Source: Acidimicrobiaceae bacterium
GTDB taxonomy: Bacteria; Actinomycetota; Acidimicrobiia; Acidimicrobiales; Palsa-688
DNA: 40,644 bases
Reading direction: 5' to 3'
Assembly (NCBI GenBank): GCA_003166025.1
Contig: PMWT01000086.1
Span: forward strand, 1-40,644
Positions within the stretch are counted from its first letter, which is position 1; the number at the start of each line of letters is the position of its first letter. The position numbers and the translations under genes were made by a program. Under the pieces are notes generated by a model. It ran no database searches and was not told the origin of the DNA. It was given only the letters and a program-made list of their open reading frames with translations. Positions 23,928 through 32,419 of the stretch are shown in pieces.

Positions 23928-25423
23928 CGAGCCACTCCGAGCTCGGCGGCGGCGCCGTTGAGCAGGTGGTCGAGCGCGGCGGGCGGGTGCACCCCTAAGA
24001 CAACCAGGCCGAGGAGCCCAAAGGCCATGGCCAGCACCATAAGCCGGCTCGTCTCCCCCTTGACCACGGCGGTACCGCTGTCCGGGACGGGCGAAAGCAT
24101 GCTTTGGCCCATATGCCATGAAAGGCCGAAAAAGGCCAGTGTCGCCAGGACCACCATTATGGCGGCAATGGCCTCTTCCGCGGTGTTGGCACCGGGCCCG
24201 CCGGCGAAGCCTCCGGCGACGATCGACAGCTCGGAGCGGAACGTCCCGAAAGGTGGCATGGCCGACAGCCCTAACATCCCTGCCACCAACATCGGGCCCG
24301 TCCAGGGCAGAAGGCCGATACCACCGCGGATCCTCTCCAGGTCCTTGGTCCGTAGCTTGCGGGCCACGCTCCCGGCCCCGAAGAAGGACGTCCCTTTGGC
24401 GGCGGCGTGGGCGAGGACGTGCAGGAGGGCCCCGGCAATGGCCAGGGGAGACGCAAAGCTCACCCCAATGGCCAAGATGCCCATGTGCTCGATGGACGAG
24501 TACGCCAGCAAGCGCTTCAAATCACGCTGGGAAGCCAAGTACAACGTTCCGAGCAGGAGCGTGAGCACACCAAAGCCGGCCAGCACATCGCGGGCAAAAG
24601 CAGCGCCGGCAGCCCGCTCTGTGATCTGGTAGTAACGCAGGATGGCGTAGAACGATGTGGCCAGCAAAGATCCCGAAAGTAGTGCCGAAACCGGTGTGGG
24701 GGCTTCCGAATGGGCATCGGGCAACCAAGTGTGCACGGGGAAAAGGCCCACCTTCGTCCCATAGCCGACAACAGCCAGCAGGTAGCCGAGCCGGACGGTC
24801 GCCGCGGGGAAGACCGACGCCTTGCCGAGGAGCTTGGTGTAGGACAGGTCGTAGGAGCCGCCCAGAGAAAAACTCCCGGCGTGGTAGATGACCGCGGTCG
24901 CGAGCAATGACAACCCGAGGCCGAGGGAGGCGATGAGTATGTACTTCCACGCCGCCTCGATGGCGCCATCGGTACCCTCGATGGCGACCAGCAACGCACT
25001 GACCACAGTGGTCACCTCGATCGCCACCCACAGCAGCCCCAGGTCGTTGACCATAGGGGCCATGGCCATGGCCCAGGCGAAGAGATTAAGCCCGGCGAAC
25101 AACCGCCGCCGGTAAACCCGGGTCGCAGCACGGTCGGCAGCAACATAGCCCACAGAAAATATGGCTGTGAGACAGTAAAGAAAGGCAGTCGCCAGCAAGA
25201 ACACCAACGACAGCGGGTCGACCCGCAACCAATTACCCAAGGCGCCGACGGCGCTCGTGCCATCCTTGTACCTGGCCACTGAAGGCACCAGCGCCATGGC
25301 CAGGCCGAAGGTGGCCGTCCCGGCCAGCACCGTCACCAGCCCGGCGAGGCGCGGGCCTGCCCACCAGGAAACGACGGTGGCGCCGAGAGGTACGGCCATT
25401 ATGACTATGAGGACGGCGCTCAT
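23924..25423 (-). CDS. HyfF/NuoN-like ion-translocating subunit
   Basis: A 499-residue membrane protein of the Mrp/NuoL-M-N family with about 14 helices. Visible motifs are LLWVAIEVTTVVSALLVAIE (TM5 Glu), GTKVGLFPVHTWLPDAHSEA then PTPVSALLSG (TM7 Lys), RLLAYSSIEHMGILAIGVSF, and LHVLAHAAAKGTSFFGAGSV. Length and motifs fit HyfF of hydrogenase-4-type complexes. It is followed by the large subunit with a 4-base ATGA overlap and is 15 bases after the HyfE-like gene. The pumping residues look intact, in contrast to the stripped redox subunits. Confidence 0.92.
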   Translation of the reverse strand: MSAVLIVIMAVPLGATVVSWWAGPRLAGLVTVLAGTATFGLAMALVPSVARYKDGTSAVGALGNWLRVDPLSLVFLLATAFLYCLTAIFSVGYVAADRAATRVYRRRLFAGLNLFAWAMAMAPMVNDLGLLWVAIEVTTVVSALLVAIEGTDGAIEAAWKYILIASLGLGLSLLATAVIYHAGSFSLGGSYDLSYTKLLGKASVFPAATVRLGYLLAVVGYGTKVGLFPVHTWLPDAHSEAPTPVSALLSGSLLATSFYAILRYYQITERAAGAAFARDVLAGFGVLTLLLGTLYLASQRDLKRLLAYSSIEHMGILAIGVSFASPLAIAGALLHVLAHAAAKGTSFFGAGSVARKLRTKDLERIRGGIGLLPWTGPMLVAGMLGLSAMPPFGTFRSELSIVAGGFAGGPGANTAEEAIAAIMVVLATLAFFGLSWHMGQSMLSPVPDSGTAVVKGETSRLMVLAMAFGLLGLVVLGVHPPAALDHLLNGAAAELGVAR

Positions 25424-25438
25424 TTCATCTGACCACCC

Positions 25439-26137
25439 TCACCCGCGGAGCTGGTCAAGGGTTTCGGTGGACAGGGAAGCAGATCGGCGGTGATGAGCGC
25501 GCATGAGGACGCCGAAGGCCACCCCGGCGACCAGGAGGTCGAACAAGAACCCCACTTCGAGGATCAGGGGCATCCGGGCGGCGACCACCAGGCTGGCCAC
25601 GGACACACCGTTCTCCATCGAAAAAAAACCCACAGCCTGGGAGACGACGTCGGCCCTGAACATAACGAGGACGAACGAGACGAGCACAGTGGCGGCGGCG
25701 GCGCTCAGGGCGGGGACGGGGAGGCTATTGATGCCCGAGGAGTTGATCGGGATGTTGCTCACGGTGAGAAAACCGATGACCGAGACCACCACGCCGAGAA
25801 GCACCATGGTCGCCACTCCGAAGCGGTGGCTCCCGGCCAGGTCGACTTCGGCCGCGCTCAGCAAACGGAGCACCACGGCCGGCACGAGGACCACCTTCAA
25901 CGCCACGGAGAGACCGGCGAGCACGTACAGCTCGCCGGCGTGCTGGCTGGCCCCCAGGACCCCCGCAAGAGCGGCGACGGCCAGCGATTGGAAGGCATAG
26001 AGCCGGACCTGAGAGCGTAGGAGCGCTTCGCGCATCATGGCGAACACGACCAACAAGACAAGGACGGCCAGAGCCTCCGTCACCCCGTCGAAGGTCGTCG
26101 GCGGGCTGGGCACGGCGCCGAGCAACGGGACGGGCAT
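25439..26137 (-). CDS. HyfE-like membrane subunit
   Basis: A 232-residue membrane protein with six to seven helices. It matches HyfE (a NuoK-like subunit) in EALAVLVLLVVFAMM, YAFQSLAVAALAGVLGASQH, SVALKVVLVPAVVLRLL and the hallmark VGFFSMENGVSVASLVVAAR, with the conserved Glu-Asn-Gly. ATG at 26137 is chosen; it shares one base with the HyfC-like stop (TGATG). The longer frame upstream lies inside hyfC and is a shadow. Confidence 0.88.
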   Translation of the reverse strand: MPVPLLGAVPSPPTTFDGVTEALAVLVLLVVFAMMREALLRSQVRLYAFQSLAVAALAGVLGASQHAGELYVLAGLSVALKVVLVPAVVLRLLSAAEVDLAGSHRFGVATMVLLGVVVSVIGFLTVSNIPINSSGINSLPVPALSAAAATVLVSFVLVMFRADVVSQAVGFFSMENGVSVASLVVAARMPLILEVGFLFDLLVAGVAFGVLMRAHHRRSASLSTETLDQLRG

Positions 26138-27093
26138 CAGCCACCCCCCAGGTATAGCACGAGCACGGACACGGCCGACAAGGCGAAGGCGGAAGCCATG
26201 AACTCGGTGATCTTGTACAGGCGCAACTTCGAAAATGAGTTGTCGATCACGGCGAAAATGGTCCCGGCACCGAGAGCCTTGGCCAGCAGGACGGGTACGG
26301 CGAGCAAGACACCGCCGAGCTGGCGCGACCCGGCCAGGCCCCAGGGTGCGCAGAAAACGTCCACCAGGATCACGTAAAGGACCATCTGCTTTATGGCCGA
26401 GCCCCATTTCAGCAGGGCGAGGGCGGGGCCGGAGTGCTCGAAGGTCCGGGCCTCGTCGATCATCCCGAACTCCAGGGTGCTGGTGTGGGTCTCGACCGGG
26501 ATCCTCCCGGTGTCCGACAGCACGACCAGGAAGAAGGCGACGGCGGCCAAAAGATGGGCCGGCCGCAGCGCTTGGGCCAAAGAGGAGCGGTCCACCGCGG
26601 CCATGGCATAGGGCAAGTCGGTCGTGGTGATGAGGGCGACGGCGAAAACCACAAAAAGGACCGAAGGCTCGATCAGAGCCCCAAATGTCATAGCCCGGCT
26701 GCTCCCGAGCTGGGCATAGGGGTCGCCCGTGTCGAGCGCGGCCAAGGCCACGGAGAAGCCCCCCAGGGCGAGGATGAGCCCCCCGCCCATGATGTCGCCC
26801 ATGTACCCGAGCGGGAGCGGAAAGTCGGTTAGCACGGGGATGAGAAGCGGCACCGTCAAAAAAGACGTGAAGGCCACGACGGGAGCGGCCACGAAGACCC
26901 AGCTGGCGCCCTCAGGCGCCAGCATCTCTTTACGGAAAAGCTTGGCGATGTCGTAATAGGGCTGCAGGGCACGGGGGCCGCGCCGACCCTGTAGTCGCGC
27001 CTCGACACGGGCGATGACCCCGCTTACGAGAGGAGCCATGAACAGGACGACCAGCACCTGGAGCGCTTGTACCGCCGCCGGGGGCAATTGCAC
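26137..27093 (-). CDS. HyfC/NuoH-like membrane anchor subunit
   Basis: A 318-residue membrane protein of the NuoH/HyfC family, which joins the peripheral arm to the pumping arm. Visible signatures are GRRGPRALQPYYDIAKLFRK near residue 35, MGGGLILALGGFSVALAALD, then RIPVETHTSTLEFGMIDEAR followed by TFEHSGPALALLKW, and a late helix LAKALGAGTIFAVIDNSFSK. About eight helices. The start is GTG at 27093. It is the first gene of the nine-gene unit. Its Shine-Dalgarno region (AGAGGAG) lies in the arm of an inverted repeat at 27106-27137. Confidence 0.92.
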   Translation of the reverse strand: MQLPPAAVQALQVLVVLFMAPLVSGVIARVEARLQGRRGPRALQPYYDIAKLFRKEMLAPEGASWVFVAAPVVAFTSFLTVPLLIPVLTDFPLPLGYMGDIMGGGLILALGGFSVALAALDTGDPYAQLGSSRAMTFGALIEPSVLFVVFAVALITTTDLPYAMAAVDRSSLAQALRPAHLLAAVAFFLVVLSDTGRIPVETHTSTLEFGMIDEARTFEHSGPALALLKWGSAIKQMVLYVILVDVFCAPWGLAGSRQLGGVLLAVPVLLAKALGAGTIFAVIDNSFSKLRLYKITEFMASAFALSAVSVLVLYLGGG

Positions 27094-27105
27094 CGTTCCA
27101 GTTCT

Positions 27106-27156
27106 CCTCTACGTAGACCGACGTCACGACGTAGAGGCCATCAACCCCTTCGGGGT
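27106..27156 (-). promoter_or_regulatory. Inverted repeats in the leader of the Ehr/MutS-like operon
   Basis: CCTCTACGT (27106-27114) and ACGTAGAGG (27129-27137) are perfect 9-base arms with a 14-base spacer. A second hairpin with arms ACCCC/GGGGT over TTC lies at 27144-27156. In the minus-strand RNA the first stem includes AGAGG of the hyfC ribosome-binding site, so it could control translation; it could equally be an operator. Confidence 0.55.
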
Positions 27157-27252
27157 GGTTCGGGCCAGACCGCTAGCTGGGCGGGACCACCGGAGCCTCA
27201 TCCGGCAATGACACCTTAGCGTCCCTGCGCCCCTCAGTCGCCCCTGGCGCCG

Positions 27253-28022
27253 TCAGGCCTGACGACACGCTGAGAGCGGCGCCAACAGGCGGCGAGCGGC
27301 GTCGTCGCGTTGGCGGTGCTGGCGCCGGTCGACCTCGGCTTGTTCTCGCAGCTCCTCGGCCCGGGCGGTCGCGGCCAGGATGGTCCCCACCGAGCGGTCC
27401 AGTTCAGCCTCCATAGCGGCCTCGAACCGCTGGCGCACCGAGCCCAGGCGTTGGCCAAGTCCCAGTGGGCCCGCCCAGCGTGTTTGTCGAACTCCTCGGC
27501 CAGCTCGCGCCGGGCCTGCCCCAAGAGGCGCCGGCGTACCGTGGCCGGCGGCAGCAGCCGGCGGACCAATCGGTCGACGCCTTCGGTGGAGGTCTCGACG
27601 TGCAGAAGGAGGTGGAAGTAGCGTTCACGCTCGTCGGCCATTTCCGGCACGGGCACCCCGGGCAGTTCGACTTCGAAAATGTCGGCCGCCGCTGTCCTGA
27701 CCGCGTCGACGCGCGTCCTCGAGTTTGCCCACGGGAGCGGAGCTCGCCACGTCGACCAGCTTCTGGTCGTGCCTGGAGGGCTCGTCGATGCCGCCTCGAT
27801 GGCCAGCGAGCCCTCCAGCTGGTGGGCCAGGCGGGCCAGCTCGGCGCGCCCCGTGCCGAGCCGGGCCTGGACGAGGTCGCGCTCAACGAAGCGGGACAAC
27901 GCCTCGGCGAAGGCAGCGAAGTCCCCACCTTCGATTTGGTCATGGCTGGCGCCAGCCAAGCGGGCGCGAAGGGCCGCCCGGGCGCTCACCGCGGTCAGCT
28001 CCCCCTGTCCCGGCCAGTTCAT
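27253..28022 (-). pseudogene. Frameshifted remnant, probably C-terminal stalk of a dynamin-like GTPase
   Basis: The open frame from 28022 carries a long helical, Arg/Glu/Ala-rich protein (DLVQARLGTGRAELARLAHQ; MADERERYFHLLLHVETSTE; ARRELAEEFDKHAGRAHWDL), interrupted by phase changes. Near 27780 the sensible reading moves to another frame (GIDEPSRHDQKLVDVASSAP, then VGKLEDA), returns near 27710 (VDAVRTAAADIFEVELPG), and moves again near 27450 (GQRLGSVRQRFEAAMEAELD to a stop at 27253). No N-terminal GTPase motifs are present. The dynamin-like assignment is from memory of actinomycete C-terminal sequences and is moderate. Its ATG overlaps the stop of the secreted-protein gene upstream. Confidence 0.6.
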
Positions 28023-29044
28023 GTGACCCTGAGCGCGACGGCCTGGGCCCGAGTGACCCCGCAGCCCTGGGCGGCGATGGTCAGCTCGTACTGCCCGCTG
28101 CTGGCGGGGAATTTCCCGGACCAGCCGCCCCAGACGAGCTGGTCGCGGCCGGCTGGTACGTTGAGTGCCGCCACGGTGACGCCCTTACCCCCACTTCGTT
28201 GGACAAACAGGCTGGCGTGGGCGGGTGAAGACACGTCGAAGGCGACGGTGACGGGTTGCCCCGGATGAGCGGGCGACGGCTTGGCCAAGACGTTCGTCAA
28301 CCTCAGACCGCAAGTGCCGGGCGTGCTGCCCGAGCTCGTGGCCCCGCCGCTCTCGGACGTACCGGTGGTCAGGGCTGCCGGCGGTGTGAAGGAAAACGAC
28401 CAGATGTGCTCGTCGTTTTCGGTGTCGTCCCCACTGCCGCTCTGGGTCTGCTTCTGTACTGTGAACGAAGACGGCGACCCTAGCGACACGGTCAAGTCGT
28501 CCCCGCCGACAAGCGACAGCGAGCTCGACATGATATGCGAAGTGGTGGCGTAGCCGGAGTAGTCGGCCCCACAATTGTAATCAGCGTTGGTCTCGGTGGC
28601 ATCCGGCATGGAGAGCGAAATGTGAGCCATGTCCCCATCAGCGTGACCGCTAACCTCGACCGAGAACGGCGCCGCAGCGATAGGCGGGTCGCAGTCGAAC
28701 GGCCCATTGTCGCCATTGACGCCGAAGAGGTGCCAGTGCGCGTCGGTGTAACTGCCGCTGCCCCCGCCCAAGATCTCGCCGGCGCTACTGACGGAAAAAG
28801 TGAAGCTCAGCTCGACCTGGTAGTTGGACGAGCTCGTCGAGTCGACGTCCCCCGAGGAATAGTGCCCGGAGTCAACGTCGATCCCCTCCGTCGCCCCATG
28901 GCCGGTACCGGGAGCCACCGCCGCCAGCGATGTCGATGGGTAAGCAAAGAGCGACGAGACCAATGACAGTGTTACAAGGACGCGCGCTCTTCGTCGGAAA
29001 GGCCTCACGTCAGCCCGCCAGCCCCATGGGCGGGAGCTTAACAC
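28019..29044 (-). CDS. Secreted protein of unknown function with C-terminal FlgD-Ig-like domain
   Basis: A 341-residue exported protein. The N-terminus has several Arg followed by a hydrophobic core (VLVTLSLVSSLFAYPSTSLA), a signal peptide with likely cleavage after SLA. The mature part is rich in Ser, Asp and Gly with a beta-sandwich look (YQVELSFTFSVSSAGEIL; FSVEVSGHADGDMAHISLSM). After a Ser/Gly linker, the last 90 residues (VAFDVSSPAHASLFVQRSGG; LVWGGWSGKFPASSGQYELT) resemble a FlgD-type Ig domain. Five to six Cys could form disulfides. GTG at 29044 or GTG at 29008 could be the start; the latter gives a more usual signal peptide. Function unknown. Confidence 0.75.
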   Translation of the reverse strand: MLSSRPWGWRADVRPFRRRARVLVTLSLVSSLFAYPSTSLAAVAPGTGHGATEGIDVDSGHYSSGDVDSTSSSNYQVELSFTFSVSSAGEILGGGSGSYTDAHWHLFGVNGDNGPFDCDPPIAAAPFSVEVSGHADGDMAHISLSMPDATETNADYNCGADYSGYATTSHIMSSSLSLVGGDDLTVSLGSPSSFTVQKQTQSGSGDDTENDEHIWSFSFTPPAALTTGTSESGGATSSGSTPGTCGLRLTNVLAKPSPAHPGQPVTVAFDVSSPAHASLFVQRSGGKGVTVAALNVPAGRDQLVWGGWSGKFPASSGQYELTIAAQGCGVTRAQAVALRVT

Positions 29045-29152
29045 CGCGATCCTGCCTGCAGTTCGGTCCAGAGCTCATCGCACCTGCGCCAAGAGCACAA
29101 CTAGGCGTTTTCCCTATAGCCATGCGCCGGGGCGCAACATAAGGTCATCGCC

Positions 29153-29911
29153 GTGCCCGCGCTTAAGGCTTTGAGGGTCGCGTCATGCTTGTCGCTCCTC
29201 GCGGCCGGAGCGGGCTTGACGACGAGCCCGGCTTGGGCGGCGTTGCCTCCGCCCATAATCAGTGATCTCCATGTCACCAACTTCGACCCGTTCACGGGCC
29301 CCCCCGGCGGCTTCAATTCGCAAGGTTTTGATTTTGAGAACAGTTTCACGAACAACAAGTTCACTCTGTCGGTCGGCGGGTACAGCCTGGCCTTCGACCG
29401 GACGTACGGCCTGTGTGGCGGCATGGTCTACGCGGCGCTGGACACCTTTTTGGCCGGTAATGGCACGACGACACCCGAGGGGTCGACGACAGGCCCCGCG
29501 CTTGGGCCCGGCTTGCTGGGCCCTCCGAACAGCGGGCCGGTGTTCAATTACCTGTACACCCGGGAGCTCAATAGCCTCGAGGGTGACGATGCGTTCGCGG
29601 TCAGAGAGATGCTCCACATGATGGTGCTGGATCCCTACGAGTCCGAGCGCGAGAGGGAGACGAGCCACTACTTCTCTTCCATCACGGCGTCGGTCAATGC
29701 CGGGGAGCCGGTCCCCCTATTGCTCGTGGAGGCGTTGAGCCCGACGCAGGTGTTCGACAACCACCAGGTGCTGGCGACCGGCTACTTCTATCGCGGCGGT
29801 CCTCAGGGCCAGCTGGTGGTGCAGATTTACGACCCCAACTTCCCGGGCCGGTTCATGTACCTAAACACTCACAATACCTACGATCAGGAGACTGGACTGT
29901 GCCTGGGCTGA
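29153..29911 (+). CDS. Secreted papain-like cysteine peptidase-like protein
   Basis: A 252-residue exported protein with a signal peptide (residues 1-29, ending SPAWA). The mature part contains YGLCGGMVYAALDTFLAG with Cys88, FDNHQVLATGYFY with His204, and VVQIYDPNFPG with Asp227. The order Cys, His, Asp/Asn in these contexts fits a papain-like fold found in many uncharacterised bacterial proteins with the motif GLCGGM. Whether it cleaves peptides is not known. The start is GTG at 29153 with AAGG upstream. It diverges from the secreted gene at 29044, and its last 51 bases overlap the convergent truncated ATPase gene. Confidence 0.72.
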   Translation: MPALKALRVASCLSLLAAGAGLTTSPAWAALPPPIISDLHVTNFDPFTGPPGGFNSQGFDFENSFTNNKFTLSVGGYSLAFDRTYGLCGGMVYAALDTFLAGNGTTTPEGSTTGPALGPGLLGPPNSGPVFNYLYTRELNSLEGDDAFAVREMLHMMVLDPYESERERETSHYFSSITASVNAGEPVPLLLVEALSPTQVFDNHQVLATGYFYRGGPQGQLVVQIYDPNFPGRFMYLNTHNTYDQETGLCLG

Positions 29912-30682
29912 CAACGCTGCCACGCGTCGTCTGAAGATCGCCGTGAGCCTCGGGCCGACCGCCATCGGTCTTTCCGGTGCATCGGTGCCACCTCGCTGGG
30001 CGTCAGTGAGGGCCAGAGGCATCTCTATCAATGCCAGTGGGTTCCCTCCGGCGGCGGCGCAGATCCGCTCGGCCACCGGTGGCGGCAAAAACGGGGTGGT
30101 CAGGGCCAAGAGCTCACTGGCGGCGGAGGCCTCAAGGTGGGCAAGGCGAAGCGTCCCCAGGCCCTCCATTGAGACGGCCGGGCACTCGCCCTCCCGGACA
30201 GCGAAGATCATCACGATCCCCTCGGCCTGGACGCGGCGGGCGGCGAAAACGATGGCGGCCAGAGAGGGCCGGTCCAACCACTGGGCGTCCTCTATGAGCG
30301 CAACCAGTGGGGACCGCTCCGCTGCTCTCGACAAAAGCCCCAGGGTGGCCGTGCCGATGGCGAACGGGTCCCCGGGCACGGGCGGCCCGAGCGCCAGCGC
30401 ACCGGCGAGGGCGGCGGCTTGTGGTTGGGGCAACGCACCGAGCTCGCCGAGCAGCGGTCGCAGGAGGTCGGCGAGGCCAGAAAAGGCCAGCTCGGACTCG
30501 GACTCTGTCCCGTTGGCACGCAGCACCGTGAAGCCTGTCGCACGGCTCTCTAGGTAATTTAGAAGCGCGGACTTCCCAATCCCGGCTTCGCCTAGGACCA
30601 TTAGAGCCTGGCTGTGGCCGCCGCGCGCACCGTCGACGAGCGAGTCAATGAGGCGGCGTTCGGGATCCCTTCCCAGAAGCAC
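29861..30682 (-). pseudogene. Truncated LuxR-family (LAL/MalT-like) regulator, ATPase part only
   Basis: A 273-residue N-terminal portion of a large LuxR-type regulator. It has Walker A GEAGIGKSALLNYL at 31-38 onward, a Walker B region PLVALIEDAQWLDRPS, and the AAA sensor-like AAGGNPLALIEMP. LAL proteins are usually about 900 residues with TPR-like repeats and a C-terminal LuxR helix-turn-helix. Here the frame ends after RVAALSAQAQSSLL, exactly where the TPR region should begin, and runs into the 3' end of the peptidase gene. This looks like a deletion or rearrangement breakpoint, so the product cannot bind DNA in the usual way. Confidence 0.8.
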
Positions 30683-30892
30683 AAGCGGAGCCTACCGGGA
30701 CAGCAACGGGCGTCCTACCTGCGTCCAAGAACGGCTCCTGAGCCCGCCGGCATTATGAGCCCTCGGCCCCCGAGGGCCCAGGCTTGCCCTATCGGGAGAA
30801 CGCCTAGTTGTGGCCTTTCCCTGCCTGTGGCTTGTCTGGGCACCGTAACATCCGCGGTGACTGCCTGGGAACGGCAGGCCAAGGAGGTACTG

Positions 30893-31912
30893 GTGCAGCG
30901 CCTGAGACGGTCTGTTGTTGGGTGCGTGGTACTGGCACTCGACGGTCTGATAGCCGTCCCGGTGGCGAGCGCCGCCACGAGGCTGGGCGCGGCGTCGCGT
31001 CCAACCGCCGTGATCAGTGTCCCCGCGTACATCACGACCGGGCCGGACGGGGCCCTGTGGTTCACCAACCTGGGCAACAAGACCAACCGCGGCTCGATCG
31101 GGCGCATCACCACCAGCGGGAAGGTCACGGTATATGCCGGGCGCGGTATCGACGCGCCCGCGGGGATCGCGCTAGGCCCGGATGGCGCCCTTTGGTTCAC
31201 CAACTCCGCCGGAGGTTCGATCGGGCGCATCACGACCAGCGGCAAGCTCAGCGACTTCTCGGCCACCGGGATCGCCAACCCGATCGGGATCACTCGCGGG
31301 CCCGGCGGCGACCTTTGGTTCACCGACGCCTACAACCCCGGTTCGTTCGGCCTGATCTCGACCGGTGGCAATATCATCATCCACACCAGCAAGTACATCG
31401 ACGACCCGGCCGGGATCACCATCGGTCCCGATGGCGACGTTTGGGTTGCCAACGCCGGCACAAGTGCGACCAAAGGCTCGATCGCACAGCTCACCACCAA
31501 CGGGAGGATCAGGGTTTACACAAATTCAGGCCTTGATGAGCCACTCGGCATCACGGTTGGACCTGACAAGGCAATTTGGTTCACCAACTACGGCGGGAAC
31601 TCTATCGGCCGCATCACTACCGATGGGGAGGGCAGGTTGTTCACTGGGACCGGCATCAACGAACCGGACTCGATCACGACCGGGCCGGACGGCGCTCTTT
31701 GGTTCACCAACTATGGCGGTAACTCGATCGGCCGGGTCACGACGAGCGGCCGCGTCACCAACTACACCGGTACGGGCATCGACGGGCCCGTTGGGATTAC
31801 GACCGGACCTGATAGGGCTCTGTGGTTCACCAATTCCAAGAACAATTCGATCGGGCGGATCACTACGGGCGGCAAGGTCACCAACTACACCGGGACCAAG
31901 CCACAGTCTTGA
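30893..31912 (+). CDS. Secreted seven-bladed Vgb/NHL-like beta-propeller
   Basis: A 339-residue exported protein. GTG at 30893 is the start: AAGGAGGT lies 6 bases before it and a signal peptide follows (RRSVVGCVVLALDGLIAVPV, cleavage near ASA). The mature part is seven repeats of about 42 residues built on GPDGALWFTN...SIGRITTSG, the pattern of virginiamycin B lyase and NHL propellers. True Vgb lyases use active-site His residues. The mature protein here has only one His (in IIIHTSKY), so streptogramin cleavage is unlikely; a binding or structural role on the outside is more likely. The longer upstream open frame is not coding. Confidence 0.85.
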   Translation: MQRLRRSVVGCVVLALDGLIAVPVASAATRLGAASRPTAVISVPAYITTGPDGALWFTNLGNKTNRGSIGRITTSGKVTVYAGRGIDAPAGIALGPDGALWFTNSAGGSIGRITTSGKLSDFSATGIANPIGITRGPGGDLWFTDAYNPGSFGLISTGGNIIIHTSKYIDDPAGITIGPDGDVWVANAGTSATKGSIAQLTTNGRIRVYTNSGLDEPLGITVGPDKAIWFTNYGGNSIGRITTDGEGRLFTGTGINEPDSITTGPDGALWFTNYGGNSIGRVTTSGRVTNYTGTGIDGPVGITTGPDRALWFTNSKNNSIGRITTGGKVTNYTGTKPQS

Positions 31913-31976
31913 GAGGCACGGTCTCTGGTGAGCGGCGACGGCTCGTCGGCGTTAGTGTACGTACGGTCCATGTGCA

Positions 31977-32237
31977 ATGAGATCGCCCGAGGACCTACCC
32001 GCCATCCTGCTGGCCCGCCTGGCGGTCGACATGGAGTACGCCGGCCGAAGCCTCGGCGCCGCGCCATTGAGGCACTTCGCCCTCAAGGCGATGGAAGTGG
32101 CCGCCGTGGTCGGCGCTCGACTGTTGCTGGTGCACGCCCAGGACGGGGAAGCCCGACAGTTCTACCTTCACTACGGCTTCGAGCCTTCCCCCATTGACGA
32201 GCTGACCCTCATGTGCGTCATCAGCGATATCGCCTGA
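31977..32237 (+). pseudogene. N-terminally truncated GNAT acetyltransferase
   Basis: An 86-residue frame containing the C-terminal half of a GNAT acetyltransferase: LPAILLARLAVDMEYAGRSL, GAAPLRHF (the acetyl-CoA loop, normally QxxGxG/A), ARLLLVHAQDGEARQFYLHY, GFEPSPIDELTLM. It most resembles GNAT toxins of DUF1778-type toxin-antitoxin pairs, which are about 160-170 residues. The first 75 or so residues and any antitoxin gene are missing, so this is probably a dead fragment. Confidence 0.7.
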
Positions 32238-32419
32238 ACGACGAGCCCGGGACCGGCCGCTGGCCAGCATCCTGTTGCCGCCAGCTTGGCTACTCCCCTC
32301 GATCGGGCAACTGCAGACGTCGCGGTCATCAGCTTGAGGCGTAAGCGGCCCAATACCGAGACATGGTGACGCTGTCGGTCAACCATGACCTCTGAGGGCA
32401 AGCTCGGTTGGGATCAGAC

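Noticed and set aside
19466..26137. Respiratory complex I (nuo) or a working NiFe hydrogenase
   Set aside because: The NuoE/F/G and quinone-type features are absent, the subunit order is that of hydrogenase 4, and the NiFe and proximal-cluster ligands are missing.
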